NCBI GenBank assembly: GCA_025667525.1
Contig: CM046876.1
Span: 528,962,538 to 529,026,537 of the forward strand
Origin: Glebionis coronaria
Lineage: Eukaryota > Streptophyta > Magnoliopsida > Asterales > Asteraceae
DNA length: 64,000 nt
Reading direction: 5' to 3'
The translations under genes were made by a program, and so were the position numbers. Positions within the stretch are counted from its first letter, which is position 1, and each line of letters opens with the position of its first letter. A model generated the notes under the pieces. It did not search any database. It worked only from the letters and a program-made list of their open reading frames with translations, and was not told where the DNA came from. Shown piece after piece: positions 47,233 through 59,693 of this stretch.

Positions 47233-50078
47233 TGTAACACCCCACTTTGATAAGTGGACCGTTACGCGTAATTATGGCGTGTCATCAAAGAATTCAAGGT
47301 AATATGTAGTAAAACATACATGACCATAGGGAAAACCGGAATCAAACATCGGTTCCCAAACATAAGCCCAAAACATAAATAAATTAAATTAAATGAACAA
47401 AGACTACACAAGCATAAATCTATGAAGGCAAAAGGAAAAGAAGTCTATGGCAGCTTCCATCCTATGCACGTCCCCTAAATGCTCGAGTCTATCCTTGGGT
47501 ACTTGCCGTTTTGGGACATGGAAAGGAAAGTAATGGTTGAGCAAAACGCTCAATGCACGGATATAGACATTATATGAATGACTGAAACATAATAAAGACT
47601 CAATAGCAGCGGAAATGTATAAATCCTGGAAAACCTGGAACATGTTCATAAAACTGGTTTTATAGTTTAAAAAGCCTTATGTTTATCTTGTAAAAACTGT
47701 TTAACATATTTTACCATTAGCCAATATAGGTCATGAAATATCAACGTGCATGAATACTTGGAGGGGTGACCTCGTCATGCAAATTAGAGGGGCTGCCTCT
47801 AATTTAATATACTGGTTTTGGGTAGGAGGGATCAGCTCCTTGTGAAGGATGCAAGGCACACACCACATTCACATTGAGTAATCTGCTGAAAACATGTAAC
47901 TAGGATGCACCCATACGCCCCACCTGATAATATAATAAATGGCCAAAAGCTGAAAAGGATGCCACGAGCAATCACTCCGCCGTGGGGAAGTCATAACACC
48001 AGTGCCTCTAGTGTTATGGTTATGGTACCTCCATAACTAGGTGAAACTGGTCATGCATGTATATGGCTTTAGGTATTCTAATTAAACATAAGCAATCAAA
48101 ACATATAAAACATATACTAGGGAAAACAGTTGGCTGTATACGGGGAATCCTAATAAGGAAAAAATGTCCATACTGAAAGGACGGAGAATCCGTACCTTAT
48201 GTCCAGTGAACGAAGAAGACGAACGGAAGAGAGTCCTACTTCGGTATCACTAATGCTACATAAATACATACGTGTATAAGTATCTGATTACTGAGTACGT
48301 AACTGGTTTTATATCATGTCTTAGCTTGTTTAATATGTTCCTGTCATGTTTTACTAATTTAAGCTTTATATTGTGTTTATCATATATTCTGATTAAGTAT
48401 TACTTGTATTTCATGTATTATTATACTTGTTGTGTAATAATAAGTGACTTTCTAAAATTAGCAGGTTTCCTAAAATAGAAAGTTTCCAAAAATATAAAGT
48501 TACCAAAAATAGAAAGTTTCCAAAAATAAAAAGTTTCCAAAAATAGAAAGTTTCCAAAAATAGAATTACTGCTTAAAATAGATAAGTTTCTAAAAATAGA
48601 ATGTTTCCATAAATAGATTAGCTGCCTTAATTAAATAAGTTTCTAAAAATAGAAAGTTTCCATAAATAGATATAAGCTGGATAATTAAGCTAATTATATA
48701 AGCTTAAGTGTTTACTGATTATTATTCTAAGTCATGTGATTATATAGTATAGTTTATTAATTATTACATGTAAATTAAATAAACTATAGGTTAAAGTATT
48801 TAATTAAATATAACATGATTTTAATTAAATAAAGGTAAAATACTTTGGTTAAAACATGTATTATTAACTATTAATAATATAACCTAAGTCATGTAAATTA
48901 ATTAATTATAAGTCATGGTTTTAATAATTAATTGATTATATAGTCTAATTAAAGATAAATACTTAGGTTAAAATTCATGAATTTAGTAATTAAATTAATA
49001 ACCTAAGTCATGTAAATTAAATTAATCATGTTCATGCTTTTAATTAATTTAATTTAAGTCTAAAAAAATAACATAACTTGTAAAAATCATAAACCTTGAA
49101 AAATGATACATGAACCGGACCCGTGATTAAAACCCATGAACCGGACCCGTAACCATCACCATACCCCGACCGAGGTCGGGGTTTTCCCTTGCCTTGCTGC
49201 TGCCGTGAGACCACCACCACCATATCGAGACCATATGGTCTCGGTGGTGCGAAATAAGCCAAGCCGAGACCCCCTTGGCGCTCGGTTAGGCGTCGGCTAA
49301 ACAACAAACCCCTTAAACCCTTGAGTTGATTTAACCCCATTATTAGAACGTGTTTATTTTACTTGTTTTTAATTAGTTTAATAAAAACATCATGATTTTA
49401 TGTGATTATATAAATCAAAACATAAAAAGAAAAGGTTAAAGGTTATACCGATTACGTGAAATCAAGAAGGATGAACACACACGATTCCTTGCAATAAATC
49501 AACAATCAAAATCAACCCGAATCACCCTTGTGGTGATGTAAACCCGGTGGCCAAAAGGTGCACCAAAAGAAAACTAGGGTTTTTAATTATTTTCTAGATT
49601 TTGTGATAAATGAAACATGTTTTTCCCTTAACCCCTTGTTTAGTAAAATTGGCTAAGCCCATGTTTCTTATATAGCCGCGTGTAGGGGGCCCCACATGGG
49701 GTAACCCGTACCTTTTTCCGTGTCTAAAATAATAGTGTGTTCTCGTGTGTTCTCGTGTTCGTAATTTACGTGTTCTAATTAGTTATCGATCGTGACTTAA
49801 TATATTTATTCGTGATCGTAATAAATATACATACATACGTAATATTAGCTCGTGATTAATTTACGTTCATGATTTCATGTTCGTGTGTTCGTGATTATAA
49901 TTATTCTTGAAATAATTATTGTGTCTTAATACGTAATAAATACTTATCGTGATATAACACGTACGTAATACTTATAAATCTTATTCGTGAAACATAAACG
50001 TGCTAAATAAGAAAAGTTCTAATCATGTACGTACGATTATATGTGTACTGTTCATGGTAAAAGCATGCGGGTTTTACA
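47233..50078 (-). repeat. Solo LTR (2846 bp) inside the Athila 2 pol
   Basis: TGTAACACC to GGGTTTTACA, with AGATC duplications and no internal region. It is the same family as 3649-6024, and so oriented minus. The central part differs between the two copies. Formed by recombination between two LTRs of a full element. No gene; the ORFs inside are short. Confidence 0.92.
48465..48665. repeat. Short tandem array of AAAAATAGAAAGTTTCC units
   Basis: About nine degenerate copies of a 17-20 bp unit within the solo LTR; some have AAGTTTCT or a TAAATAGAT variant. The other LTR copy (3649-6024) does not show it. Confidence 0.7.
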
Positions 50079-50083
50079 AGATC
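50079..50083 (+). repeat. Target site duplication of the solo LTR, right copy
   Basis: AGATC, the partner of 47228-47232. Confidence 0.92.
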
Positions 50084-50575
50084 AATCTCGAAGATGATGC
50101 CAAACCCGTTATTGAGAGGCAACGTCGACTTAACCCAAACATGAAGGAGACAGTAAAAGCCGAAATCATCAAACTCCTTGAGGCAGGAATCATCTATGCC
50201 ATAGAGGATAGTCCTTGGGTTAGTCCTATTCATTGCGTTCCAACAAAAGGAGGAATGACTGTTGTGACCAACGAAAATAACGAACTTGTTCCTACAAGAA
50301 CCGTTACCGGTTGGCGTGTGTGTATTGATTACCGCAAATTGAACGATGCCACACGAAAAGATCATTTTCCTCTACCATTCATGGACCAAATGTTGGAAAG
50401 ACTAGCGGGGAACAAATTCTTTTGTTTTCTCGATGGCTTTTCCGGATATTTTCAAATACCTATCGAACCTTTCGATCAAGACAAGACCACTTTTACTTGT
50501 CCTCATGGAACGTTCGCTTATAAACGTATGCCTTTTGGTCTTTGTAATACACCTGCGACTTTTCAAAGGTTATGA
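50084..50575 (+). pseudogene. pol: Athila 2 reverse transcriptase core, frameshifted end
   Basis: In the same frame as 46186-47232 when the insertion is removed. Contains DSPWVSPIHCVPTKGG, RVCIDYRKLNDATRKDHFPL, FLDGFSGYFQIPI and [17 protein letters not shown] single base is missing near 50570 (Athila 1 has QRCMLAIFHD at this spot), which ends the frame. Confidence 0.88.
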
Positions 50576-52779
50576 TCGCAATCTTTCAAGACATGATCGA
50601 AGTATCCATGGAAGTTTTCATGGATGATTTCTCAGTCTTCAAAAACTCATTCGAGTCTTGCCTTTTTAACCTAGAGCGCATGCTCATCCGATGCAAACAA
50701 GCTCATCTCATGCTCAATTGGGAGAAATGTAACTTCATGGTGACTGAAGGAATTGTGCTTGGACACAAAGTCTCTGGAGCCGGATTGGAAGTAGACAAAG
50801 CCAAGATCAAAGTGATATCCAAATTACCACCACCCACTAACATTAAAGCCGTTAGAAGTTTTCTAGGTCATGCGATATTCTACCGCCGATTCATAAAAGA
50901 CTTTTCCAAAATCGCTAGACCGATGATCAAACTCCTTGAAAAAGACATAGTCTTTGATTTCAACGAACAATGCATAAAGGCATTTGAAAAGCTTAAAGAC
51001 AAGTTAACGAATGCACCAATCATGGTTTCACCGGATTGGTCGCGACCGTTTGAACTTATGTGTGATGCAAGCTATTTCGCTGTAGGAGCCATATTAGGAC
51101 AACGCGAAGGAAAACATTTCCGTCCTATACACTTTGCGAGCAAAACTCTAAATAGCGCGCAACTCAACTACACAATCACCGAGAAAGAACTACTTGCCGT
51201 AGTCTTTGCTTTCGACAAGTTCCGATCCTATCTCGTGTTGTCAAAAACGATTGTATTCACCGATCATTCCGCGTTGAAATATCTATTCTCAAAACAAGAT
51301 GCTAAGCCGCGTCTTATTATATGGATTTTACTACTCCAAGAATTTGACATCGAAATCCAAAACAAGAAAGGAGCTGAAAACATCGCAACCGATCATTTGT
51401 CGCGACTTGAAAATCCAAACATGGAAGAGTTAAGAGATGAAGATTTCGACGATTATTTTCCCGATGAAACTCTTATGAAAATCTCTACGGACGAATCTCC
51501 GTGGTTTGCAGATTTTGCGAATTACCTCGTTGGAAGGATTCTAAGAAAAGGTTTAACCTATCACAACCGATGTAAATTCTTTTTCGACCTAAAACACTAT
51601 TTCTGGGAAGATCCCTACCTTTTCAAGGTATGCCCCGATGGCATGATTAGGAGATGTGTTTATGGTGCGGAAACAAGAAAGATCCTTGATGAATGTCATC
51701 ATGGCCCTACTGGGGGACATTATGATCCTTCCACCACCGCGAAAAAAGTCTTTGATGCTGGTTTTTATTGGCCAATAATTTTTAAAGAGGCCTATACTCT
51801 AGTCAAAAATTGTGATGCTTGCCAACGTACTGGTAGCCTCTCACGAAGAGACGAAATACCTCAAAACAGCATCCAAGTTAGCAAAATATTTGACGTATGG
51901 GGAACTGATTTCATGGGACCCTTTCCCAAATCACATAAGTTTAAATATATCTTAGTCGCTATTGATTACATATCCAAATGGGCTGAAGCTGAAGCTTTAC
52001 CCACGAACGATTCACGAGCCGTAATCAACTTTCTGAAAAAGCTTTTCTCTCGCTATGGAATGCCGAAAGCTTTAATTAGTGATCGAGGTTCCCATTTTTG
52101 CAACAAACAAATGGAGAGAATCTTAAAGAGTTATGGAGTCATCCATTGCTTTGCAACCGCGTATCATCCACAAACGAGTGGACAAGTTGAAAATACCAAT
52201 AGAGCCTTAAAACGAATACTCGAAAAAACGGTTAAGGACAATCCTTCCGTTTGGTCAAGGAAACTTGACGACTCTTTATGGGCTTTCCGAACAGCTTATA
52301 AGACACCACTTGGCACAACACCTTATCGTCTATTGTACGATAAAACGTGCCATTTGCCCTTCGAAATCGAGCACAATGCTTATTGGGCATTGAGAAGCTG
52401 TAATCCCGATCTGAAAATCGCTGGAGAAAACCGATTCTTGCAACTGCATGAACTTGATGAACTAAGACTCCAAGCTTATGAGAATTCGAAATTGTACAAA
52501 GCACGTACCAAAGCTTATCACGACAAGAAACTTCGAATTCGAAAAGAATTCAAGAAAGGAGATAAAGTTCTCTTGTTTAATATGCGCTATAAATTCAAAG
52601 CATCCAAGCTTAAACAAAAGTGGTACGGTCCTTTTATAGTAAAACATGGATACCCGTCCGTTTATGTTGAATTGTATGACAAGAATGGAGGAAGCTTCAC
52701 TGTTAATGGACACCGTGTTAAACTATACCATGAGGAGTGGAGTGAACACTTTCCGCTCGATAAAAATAAAGAAAAATAA
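50572..52779 (+). pseudogene. pol: Athila 2 RT end, RNase H and integrase
   Basis: 735 codons open in the shifted frame. RT box [10 protein letters not shown] near 16-20, RNase H with [15 protein letters not shown], and integrase with the H-H-C-C finger (CHHGPTGGH ... CDACQ). The D, D, E triad lies in [16 protein letters not shown] and GQVENTNR (35 residues between the last two). It ends at TAA near LDKNKEK. The catalytic residues are kept, but upstream damage means it has no normal start. Confidence 0.9.
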
Positions 52780-53852
52780 AAAGAATTACGAGTCAGGCTG
52801 ATAACTATATAAAAAAATAAGCGCTTCACGGGAGGCAACCTGTGTGTTTTAAATTCTTAAGTGTGATTTTCCTTTTTAAAATAAATTCATGCTTACACCC
52901 CACATTTTTAACCAATATTTTTTGCTTAAGTGTGAGGGGGTGTAGCATGTGTCGCTTTTATAAAAACCTATAAAAACCAAAAATAGAGTGTTTTCGTATT
53001 TTTGTGTGTTTTATCTTTTTTGTAGGTACCGCAAGTTGAAGGCGAAGACAAAACTCTTGTATGATGCATGATATGCTCGTGAATCTGGTTTTTCTCTCAT
53101 TCCCTTGCTTTTGTTCAGTTTTATCACATTGAGGACAATGCTAAACTTAAGTGTGAGGGGTTGTAGGGAAATCGAGAAAAAGATGCTTAATTGCCATATT
53201 TTTGGGCTACTTTAAAACTTTTGTTCTTGTTTTGCCCTCGTAAATAAAAAGTTTCAAGCAATGTATATAAATAATTAAGAAATTATCCACTCGGTAATTT
53301 TTGAAAATTTGAGATGTATTTTTGTGTCAAACTTACCCAAGTCAAAGTCTCATATAATAGTAGAAGAAAAATCCAAAAAAAAAAATTAGGAGAAAGTTGA
53401 AAGTTCCATGTTTGTCAATACAACATGAACTTTGCAAGTATGTAGATCCATGACTAGGAGTTTTAGGCAAGAAAAAAAAGAAAAAAAAGAGAAAAAGAAA
53501 GAAAAAAGTCAAAAAGACAAATAAATAGCCAATGAGCTATAATGTTATGAAGTTGAAGGAAGAAGAAGAAATAAAAGGTATCGATTAGCCAATGTGCTAA
53601 GTCGTGATACATGTTGCTTCAATTCATATGTCATTAGTGTAGTATAGTTAGAAATAAAAGACTTTCTAGATTTTTATGGGTATTGACTTTATATCTCAAT
53701 TTTTCAACCTTAAAAACTTAAGACGATGAGTTTTATCTTGTACTTGTACTTGGTAGACTTGCATCGAATTGTTGTAAAGATACATGTACCTTTATATTTA
53801 TTTTTCTTTTCTTCTTGCTTGAGGGCAAACAAAACTTAAGTATGAGGGGATT
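52780..53852 (+). other. Athila 2 non-coding 3' region with PPT-like repeats
   Basis: No ORF of note and no env-like gene. The runs TTAAGTGTGAGGGG at 52925-52942 and 53147-53160 and TTAAGTATGAGGGG at 53834-53850 echo one another, and only the last is next to the LTR. An A-rich tract lies near 53468-53520. Confidence 0.6.
53837..53852 (+). other. Athila 2 polypurine tract
   Basis: AAGTATGAGGGGATT, directly before the 3' LTR start at 53853. Confidence 0.7.
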
Positions 53853-55447
53853 TGATGACGCCTAAATCCAACATGTTTTTAGGAGCGTTATCCGTACTTT
53901 TGTACATGTATATTGGTTAATTATATGATACTTTTGTGCATATTTGTGCCCAATTGTGTTTCCAAGTCTTTGTGTAGCCAATCGCATGAATGGAGTATAA
54001 AACAACATAAAAGTAAAGAATTGTACGAGTACGAAGAATCCTAGTCAAGTTCAAGACCCGTGTATAAGTTACAAGCCTTTGAAGATTAATTTCGGGTGCA
54101 AGAACAAGTATTTCCAAGGAGCAAATAAAGATATTCAACATAAAAGTTGCCACCATCAACACACATCCAACTTGCCACTAGCAAGAGTGAAGTTTCCACC
54201 ATCACATGGGAGTTTATTTGCCTCCACCATCATATGGGAGTTGATTTGCCTCCATCATGAGTGAAGTTGCCTCCAACATTTATCTAGGCAAAAATGTGTC
54301 CACATTCATGCAAGCTCATGGAATTCCATGCAAGAGCATTCTAGGCTTTCTTTCTATCCAAACCAAACATTAAAGTCTAGAGCCTTAACTAGCTTATAAA
54401 TAAGACCCTTGGGGTCATGTAACTCATATGCCTTTCACATATCTTTTCACTTTTCAATCATCTTCTCATTACTACATCAAATAAACTCTCTCATCCTTGT
54501 CCAAACTCCCATTCCCGGATTTGAACAAGGTGGTACTAGAAAAGTCAGTTTTTGAGTCCAATAAGCAAAGTTATCATCACGAAACTCTTAGGGATCATTA
54601 CCCTAATCATTAGTAACATTTTTCCACTTTGTAAGACTCTTGATTATGACTTATAATACTTTTATTTATGAGTTTATTTCATCATTTGTTATGAGTAGCT
54701 AAGTTTCATTCTACACTTGGTAGGATGATGTTTGTAGTATGAAGTGGTGGTTGTGATTGTGATTTATGTTTAATTCAATTTCAAGCTTTCCTATGATCCA
54801 TTAATATGTATGTTTCATGTGACAATTGCTATCAAAACTTAATTTGTTGGTAAAGATTTCATAGGTCGAAAGGGTTATTTTCTATCAACAAGTCGTAGCC
54901 GGTTTGTCTATGATTGGCTATCTTTTATATTGATCATTTCTTAAGAAGTTTTGATTATCAAGAAACATAAATATAAGTGTTAACAAATTCGTGAAACGAC
55001 CGAGAATCGAATGTGTTGAAATTGGATTAAGTCTTGAATTGAGTGATTGAGTCTAATGCTTGTTTTCTTCAACCAAGGTCTTGACAAAGATTAACGCTTT
55101 TGAAAACAATAGATTGGATTATCCATCTAATTATCATAATCATATATTAACGTGTCATCACAATCATACCACTACGAATGCTCAAACTAGTCTTTACCAA
55201 GTGTACCTTTAATCATATTATTTATCTCATCATTTTTACTTATTATTTGTTTGTCAACAATTGCTACAATCAAGATTATAGTTTCATTTTAGAATAATCA
55301 TAGGTTTTCCAAATCCCCGTGAACGATCTCGGTATTACCACATAAAATCTATACACAAACGAAAGGGTTATACTTGCCCTTGCGTTTTTAGTCAATCTGG
55401 TAATTCGTGTTTATAAATTTAAAACTTGTTACCAACACCACGCATCA
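53853..55447 (+). repeat. Athila 2 3' LTR
   Basis: TGATGACGCC to CACGCATCA, length 1595. TATAAATA lies at 54395-54402. Confidence 0.92.
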
Positions 55448-55452
55448 ACCGC
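55448..55452 (+). repeat. Target site duplication of Athila 2, right copy
   Basis: ACCGC, the partner of 42085-42089. Confidence 0.9.
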
Positions 55453-55500
55453 CTAGGTAGCTAAGGAACCGCCCCCAGCTAGTCGTTGGGATTTGTCTTC

Positions 55501-55508
55501 TATAAATA
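55501..55508 (+). promoter_or_regulatory. Copia-type LTR TATA box
   Basis: TATAAATA, 45 bases downstream of the GGAACCGCC block. Confidence 0.6.
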
Positions 55509-56061
55509 GTGGATCAAATCTGTATTTTCATCAACCCTTTTTGCACATCTCTTTCAGCCTTCTTTCTCCTATCTAATCCTAGTCATTTGTAAATGATCAC
55601 TTAATGTCTTAAGTATGTTTACTTATGATTATCCTCTTGATCTCCTTCTTTACATTGTACAAAGAGAAGATCACTCACACACTTGTGATGTGATTAAAGA
55701 TGAAGCCTTGATGAAGATCATCCTCTCCTAAAGATCTAGTCATGTTCATCATTTGTTTATTTGTGTCTTGTGTAGATCCAATGTATTTGTGAATACTTAG
55801 ACTAGTTGTGTTCATCCAAGTTATGTGTGAATACTTAGATTAGAGTTGTGTAAATCCTTTGCATATGTGTGTGCTTGGATTTTTTGTAGATCCAAGCTAC
55901 ATGTGTGTACTTGGATATGTTTAGTTGAGTTGTAATAAGTTGTGTTAGTTCTCACTAAACTATAAAGTGATGTGGTTGTGTCTTGTGAGTTCTCACCAAA
56001 CTATAAAGTGATGTGAAGTTGTGTTGTGTGAAGTTCTCACTTAGCTTCAAAGTGAAGAGTC

Positions 56062-56285
56062 GTGAAGATTGGTTCTAGCTTTGGATTAGAACTCGACATC
56101 TAGCCTTGTGTCGGAAAATGGTGAAATAGGAAACATTGTGAAGATTGGTTCTAGCTTTGGATTAGAACTCGACATCTAGCCTTGTGTCGTAAAATAGTGA
56201 AGTCGGCAACGTTGTGTATATTGGTCCTAGCTAAGATTAGGTCTCGACATTTAGCTTAATGTCGGAAAATAATGTAAGCGTCGTT
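56062..56285. repeat. Three tandem 76-bp units
   Basis: Units begin GTGAAGATTGGTTCTAGC (56062, 56138) or GTGTATATTGGTCCTAGC (56214), each with ACTCGACAT and CTTGTGTCGG-type blocks. It lies near the 3' end of the LTR. Confidence 0.85.
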
Positions 56286-56620
56286 GTAAGGTTTTCTCTG
56301 CCAAGAATGGAGCTTGTGGATATAGTGGAAATCTCGAGTAAGGTGTACTCGAGGAGTGGAGTAGTAATGATGATAGAGCCTCGTTGCCGAACCACTATAA
56401 ATCTTGGTGTCTTCCTACTAGGTTGTTTCTTTCCTTACTCATCACCTATATTCATCATCATTACACTTACTACTTATTGTTAATGCATTAGAATTGAACC
56501 TAATCATTATGCAACTAGCTTTGAAGTAAAAGATAGTTTTGGCATCACTTAATTGAAAGGAATTTTAATTAGGAGATAAACCGATGAGAAACTATTCAAC
56601 CCCCTTCTAGTTTCTACAAT

Positions 56621-56632
56621 TGGTATCAGAGC
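56621..56632 (+). other. Primer binding site, initiator tRNA-Met type
   Basis: TGGTATCAGAGC, 2 bases after the LTR end, as in plant Copia elements. Confidence 0.85.
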
Positions 56633-58191
56633 GATGGTGACACAAGATCTTTGAAGTATATTGTACTTTAAAACTTGGATCGATCCATTGTCTCCTCAAA
56701 TTAGAAGGTTAAGTTGTACTAAAGTTTTTCTTTGGTCAAAACTATCTTTTATTGAAAATAAGCCTTTTAATTGATAATATTGAATCTCATTTAGATTAGT
56801 AGTATTTATGCATTTTAGATTTACTCTTGAAATGTGTCTACTAGTTTGCATCTTGTTATGTGTAGGTACGCATAAAGATCAATCATTCAATTAATTGTGG
56901 ATTAAGTTACTTACACTTATAGAAGACTCATCTTCTTTTATTTCCAACATCACTGAATGATGATATCAAGATGGATCGGAGTGATACTAGTCCTTGAAGA
57001 CTTAGTTGTTACTTTATTCATGGTTGGGCTTTGCATTGGTTCCTTGAAAGCTTGGAATGCAATTTGTGGCCAAGGTATGTTTTCGTTCTTCCACACGCCC
57101 TATTGATCATTCTTTTGATCATTAATTGACTATATGTTTGTTCTTGGCATCCTTGCCTTGAAATTTGTTTGTGGTTTATGATTCTTCCTTTTTTCCATCT
57201 TAAACCTTCATTGCTTGGGTACTTGACTCACTATGGAGATGTAGAGTGAGTTAGTAGAAGCTTAAAGTATCAAGCATGATTTCCATGGTTTGCACCTCTA
57301 TGGTTAGTATGCCCAATATCATGTGTAACTTGTGCAATTAACCTCATCTCCAGGATGACTGATAAATCCCTTGAGATACCAAACTACTTCATTAAGTTGT
57401 AGGTGGATTTTACACATTTGGAATTGAAATATTCCAAGGATATTGTTATTGTAAATCCCAGCAATAATTATCCGATCATGTGGGAGAGAAAGTGACTTTA
57501 TACTTTGCTCATATTTTGAAATAGAGTAATACTACTCTTGAAACTGATCTTATTTTATGTATCAAAGTTGCTTGGTATAGTTCATTACCAAGCCGTTTAG
57601 ATTTTCGCCGGAAAGGCACGTTTTAAATCACTATATATGACACAAGCTCTTCGTCTCCTCGATTTAAAGAATGTCATTTGTCTCTTGAGAAATGTTCTTG
57701 GTCTTGATTCACTTCTCTTGACTCCTCTCCTCTTTGCTTCTTTGCTACGAGTAGTCGTTTGTCCGCTTCGGTCTTTTCCTATCTCGATTCAAATCGTAAT
57801 CCTTCAATAAGGCATTATTACCTAATGTTGTGGTGGTCCAATGATTTCCTAAAGGTTTAAGACATATTTCAAGGTTTTTAGAAAAAATTGGTTTTGAAAA
57901 TTTCTTTGATTTTCCTTGATTAAAACACGCCACTGTAGGCAGTTCCTTATTGTCGCGGCTCAAACAGGCGGTTCCTTATCGATAAGAAACCGTGTCCAGT
58001 ACTCGTGACTAAAGTGCCAGTTTTTTTATTAAAAATCATTTTTTCAAAAACTCCTTCTCTCTCTTCTCCAACATAGTGACGAGAATACCCAGTTTTCCAC
58101 CATTGTTGATTTTCCAAAACCTTCAATTACTCAAGATTAATTGATCTCGATTTGTGGGTTTCACTCATCCTTCATCCAAGATCAATTATCT
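56633..58191 (+). other. Non-coding stretch after the PBS
   Basis: 1.5 kb without an ORF of interest. It includes the palindrome module at 57938-57993. A possible transcription start region lies near 58050-58080. Confidence 0.5.
57938..57993. repeat. GCGGTTCC palindrome module upstream of ORF A
   Basis: AGTTCCTTATTGTCGCGGC is followed by a 26-bp palindrome at 57968-57993 with arms GCGGTTCC and GAAACCGT around TTATCGATAA. It matches the LTR module at 42064-42089. Confidence 0.8.
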
Positions 58192-58680
58192 GTAAGTCAT
58201 TTCTTTCAATTTCATCTAATTTGTTCTAGGGTTCATACATTCATAATTGGAGATTTTTAAAATTGACATTGAATTAGAACCTTACTAGGAATAAGAGTTG
58301 ACATAGTATTGTTACTATGATTCCTTAGGTTCATATTCGTTGAAATTTCACTAAAACCCACTTGTAGAACAAATTCGAATTTTGACTAAATAATTTTGGT
58401 TGATTGATGGAATTGATATGAACCCATGAACAAGTCGGTAATGGCATTGTTAAATGCTTACCTAAAAACCTTGTTTTGAAAAACCAATGTTTAAGTTCAT
58501 TGTTGATCTTACATGGTCATTGTGTTATGGTCAATGATGAACTAGGTACATTGTGAATATGAGAATGATAAGGATTAAACCTTTGTTTTTCAAGAGATTG
58601 ATGAAACACATTCTCATCTTTTTTATTTTTGGTTTATATGTAACAATAATTGGGGAAATATGTTTGTATGTTATTTTTAG
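58192..58680 (+). other. Predicted 5' UTR intron of ORF A
   Basis: Donor CTGTAAGT at 58192 and acceptor TTATTTTTAG ending at 58680, 8 bases before the ATG at 58689. The sequence between is T-rich, as in plant introns. Inferred from sequence only. Confidence 0.45.
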
Positions 58681-58688
58681 GTACTGTC

Positions 58689-59693
58689 ATGACTTCGGTA
58701 TATCAAAATGACCACCAACGTACTAGAGAATACATGCCTAATATTTCTTTGTTGAGTCAAACTCGTTTTACTCAAAAGACTTATCATAGTCTTGAATCAT
58801 GTTGTTTTCATGAAGGACGCATTGTTCCTTCTAACTTTCTTGGACTTGACTTCATTCGATTCATGTTCAATACCATTGGCTTTGATTGTTTGCTTGATAT
58901 AGATGAGCCAATCTTTCCTTCTTTCCTCGTGGAATTCTTTAACTCGTACACATTAATGTGCATCAATAATGGTTTATCTATAAGATTTTCCATCAAGGGG
59001 AAAACCTTTGTATATACTCTTGAGGAATTTGGTAAGATTCTCAAAGTTCCATACGAAGGTCAACGTAGGTTCACCGATGCTTGGGGTTTAAACTACTTAG
59101 AATCGACCCCTATTGATGTACATTATGTGACCGAGATACCTTCGGCTTCGGCCATCTCTTGTGTCATTGCTAAACCTCGTGAACACCCTATTCTTGGTAA
59201 TTTTGAGGGAGAATTTCGTGCTCTCACTCCTTGGGAATTACTAACTAGCGATCTTAGTGATTTTATGATCCCTTGGGCCGAAATCATTAGGGAAATTGCA
59301 ATGTGCTTGGATGGTAATCGCAACCATGTGCTCGCTTGTCTTGCACATATGTTGTATTGTGTTGCTACCACCACTCCATACAACCTTGCATTTTTCATAG
59401 CTAGAAGAATAAGATTTGTTCTCAGTGGATCTCGTTCTAGTCTTCCATATGCCATGATTCTCTCACGGCTTCTTAAGAAACTTCTTCTTGACTTTCCACC
59501 TTTAAATGCTTCATCATTTCACTCCGTGGATCGAGTCATGCTTCCTATTGAAGGGAATGTCTCTTCTGTACCCACGCATGATTCAAATGAAGATGGAAAT
59601 GTCTCTCAAGACAACTCTCTCAATCCTTGTTATGACTTGTCATCCTCTATCTCTCAATTGTCTTCTATAGACATTGATTCAGACTATCAATAA
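58689..59693 (+). CDS. ORF A: repeat-associated protein of unknown function (334 aa)
   Basis: I chose the ATG at 58689 because the upstream in-frame sequence has only a TTG and a predicted splice acceptor lies 8 bases before this ATG. The protein is open to TAA and mostly globular. The blocks IRFSIKGKTFVYTLEEFGKIL and WAEIIREIAMCLDGNRNHV...AHMLYC resemble a protein that I recall as abundant in Asteraceae repeats and annotated beside Copia pol. The block KGKTFVYTLEEFGKIL is also reminiscent of the plant transposon domain in Athila ORF1. The C-terminus is Ser/Asp-rich. No catalytic motif is recognised and the function is unknown. Confidence 0.7.
   Translation: MTSVYQNDHQRTREYMPNISLLSQTRFTQKTYHSLESCCFHEGRIVPSNFLGLDFIRFMFNTIGFDCLLDIDEPIFPSFLVEFFNSYTLMCINNGLSIRFSIKGKTFVYTLEEFGKILKVPYEGQRRFTDAWGLNYLESTPIDVHYVTEIPSASAISCVIAKPREHPILGNFEGEFRALTPWELLTSDLSDFMIPWAEIIREIAMCLDGNRNHVLACLAHMLYCVATTTPYNLAFFIARRIRFVLSGSRSSLPYAMILSRLLKKLLLDFPPLNASSFHSVDRVMLPIEGNVSSVPTHDSNEDGNVSQDNSLNPCYDLSSSISQLSSIDIDSDYQ

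Larger units (their letters stand above)
55453..56618 (+). repeat. Copia-type LTR, right part
   Basis: Continues the sequence split at 42089. TATAAATA lies at 55501-55508. Repeated GTGTGAATACTTAGA-type segments fill 55780-55920. Three tandem 76-bp units start at 56062, 56138 and 56214. It ends TTTCTACA at 56618, two bases before the PBS. The LTR's left border is not known. Confidence 0.7.

Noticed and set aside
47404..47649. 81-aa minus-strand ORF
   Set aside because: It lies inside the solo LTR and has no recognisable domain.
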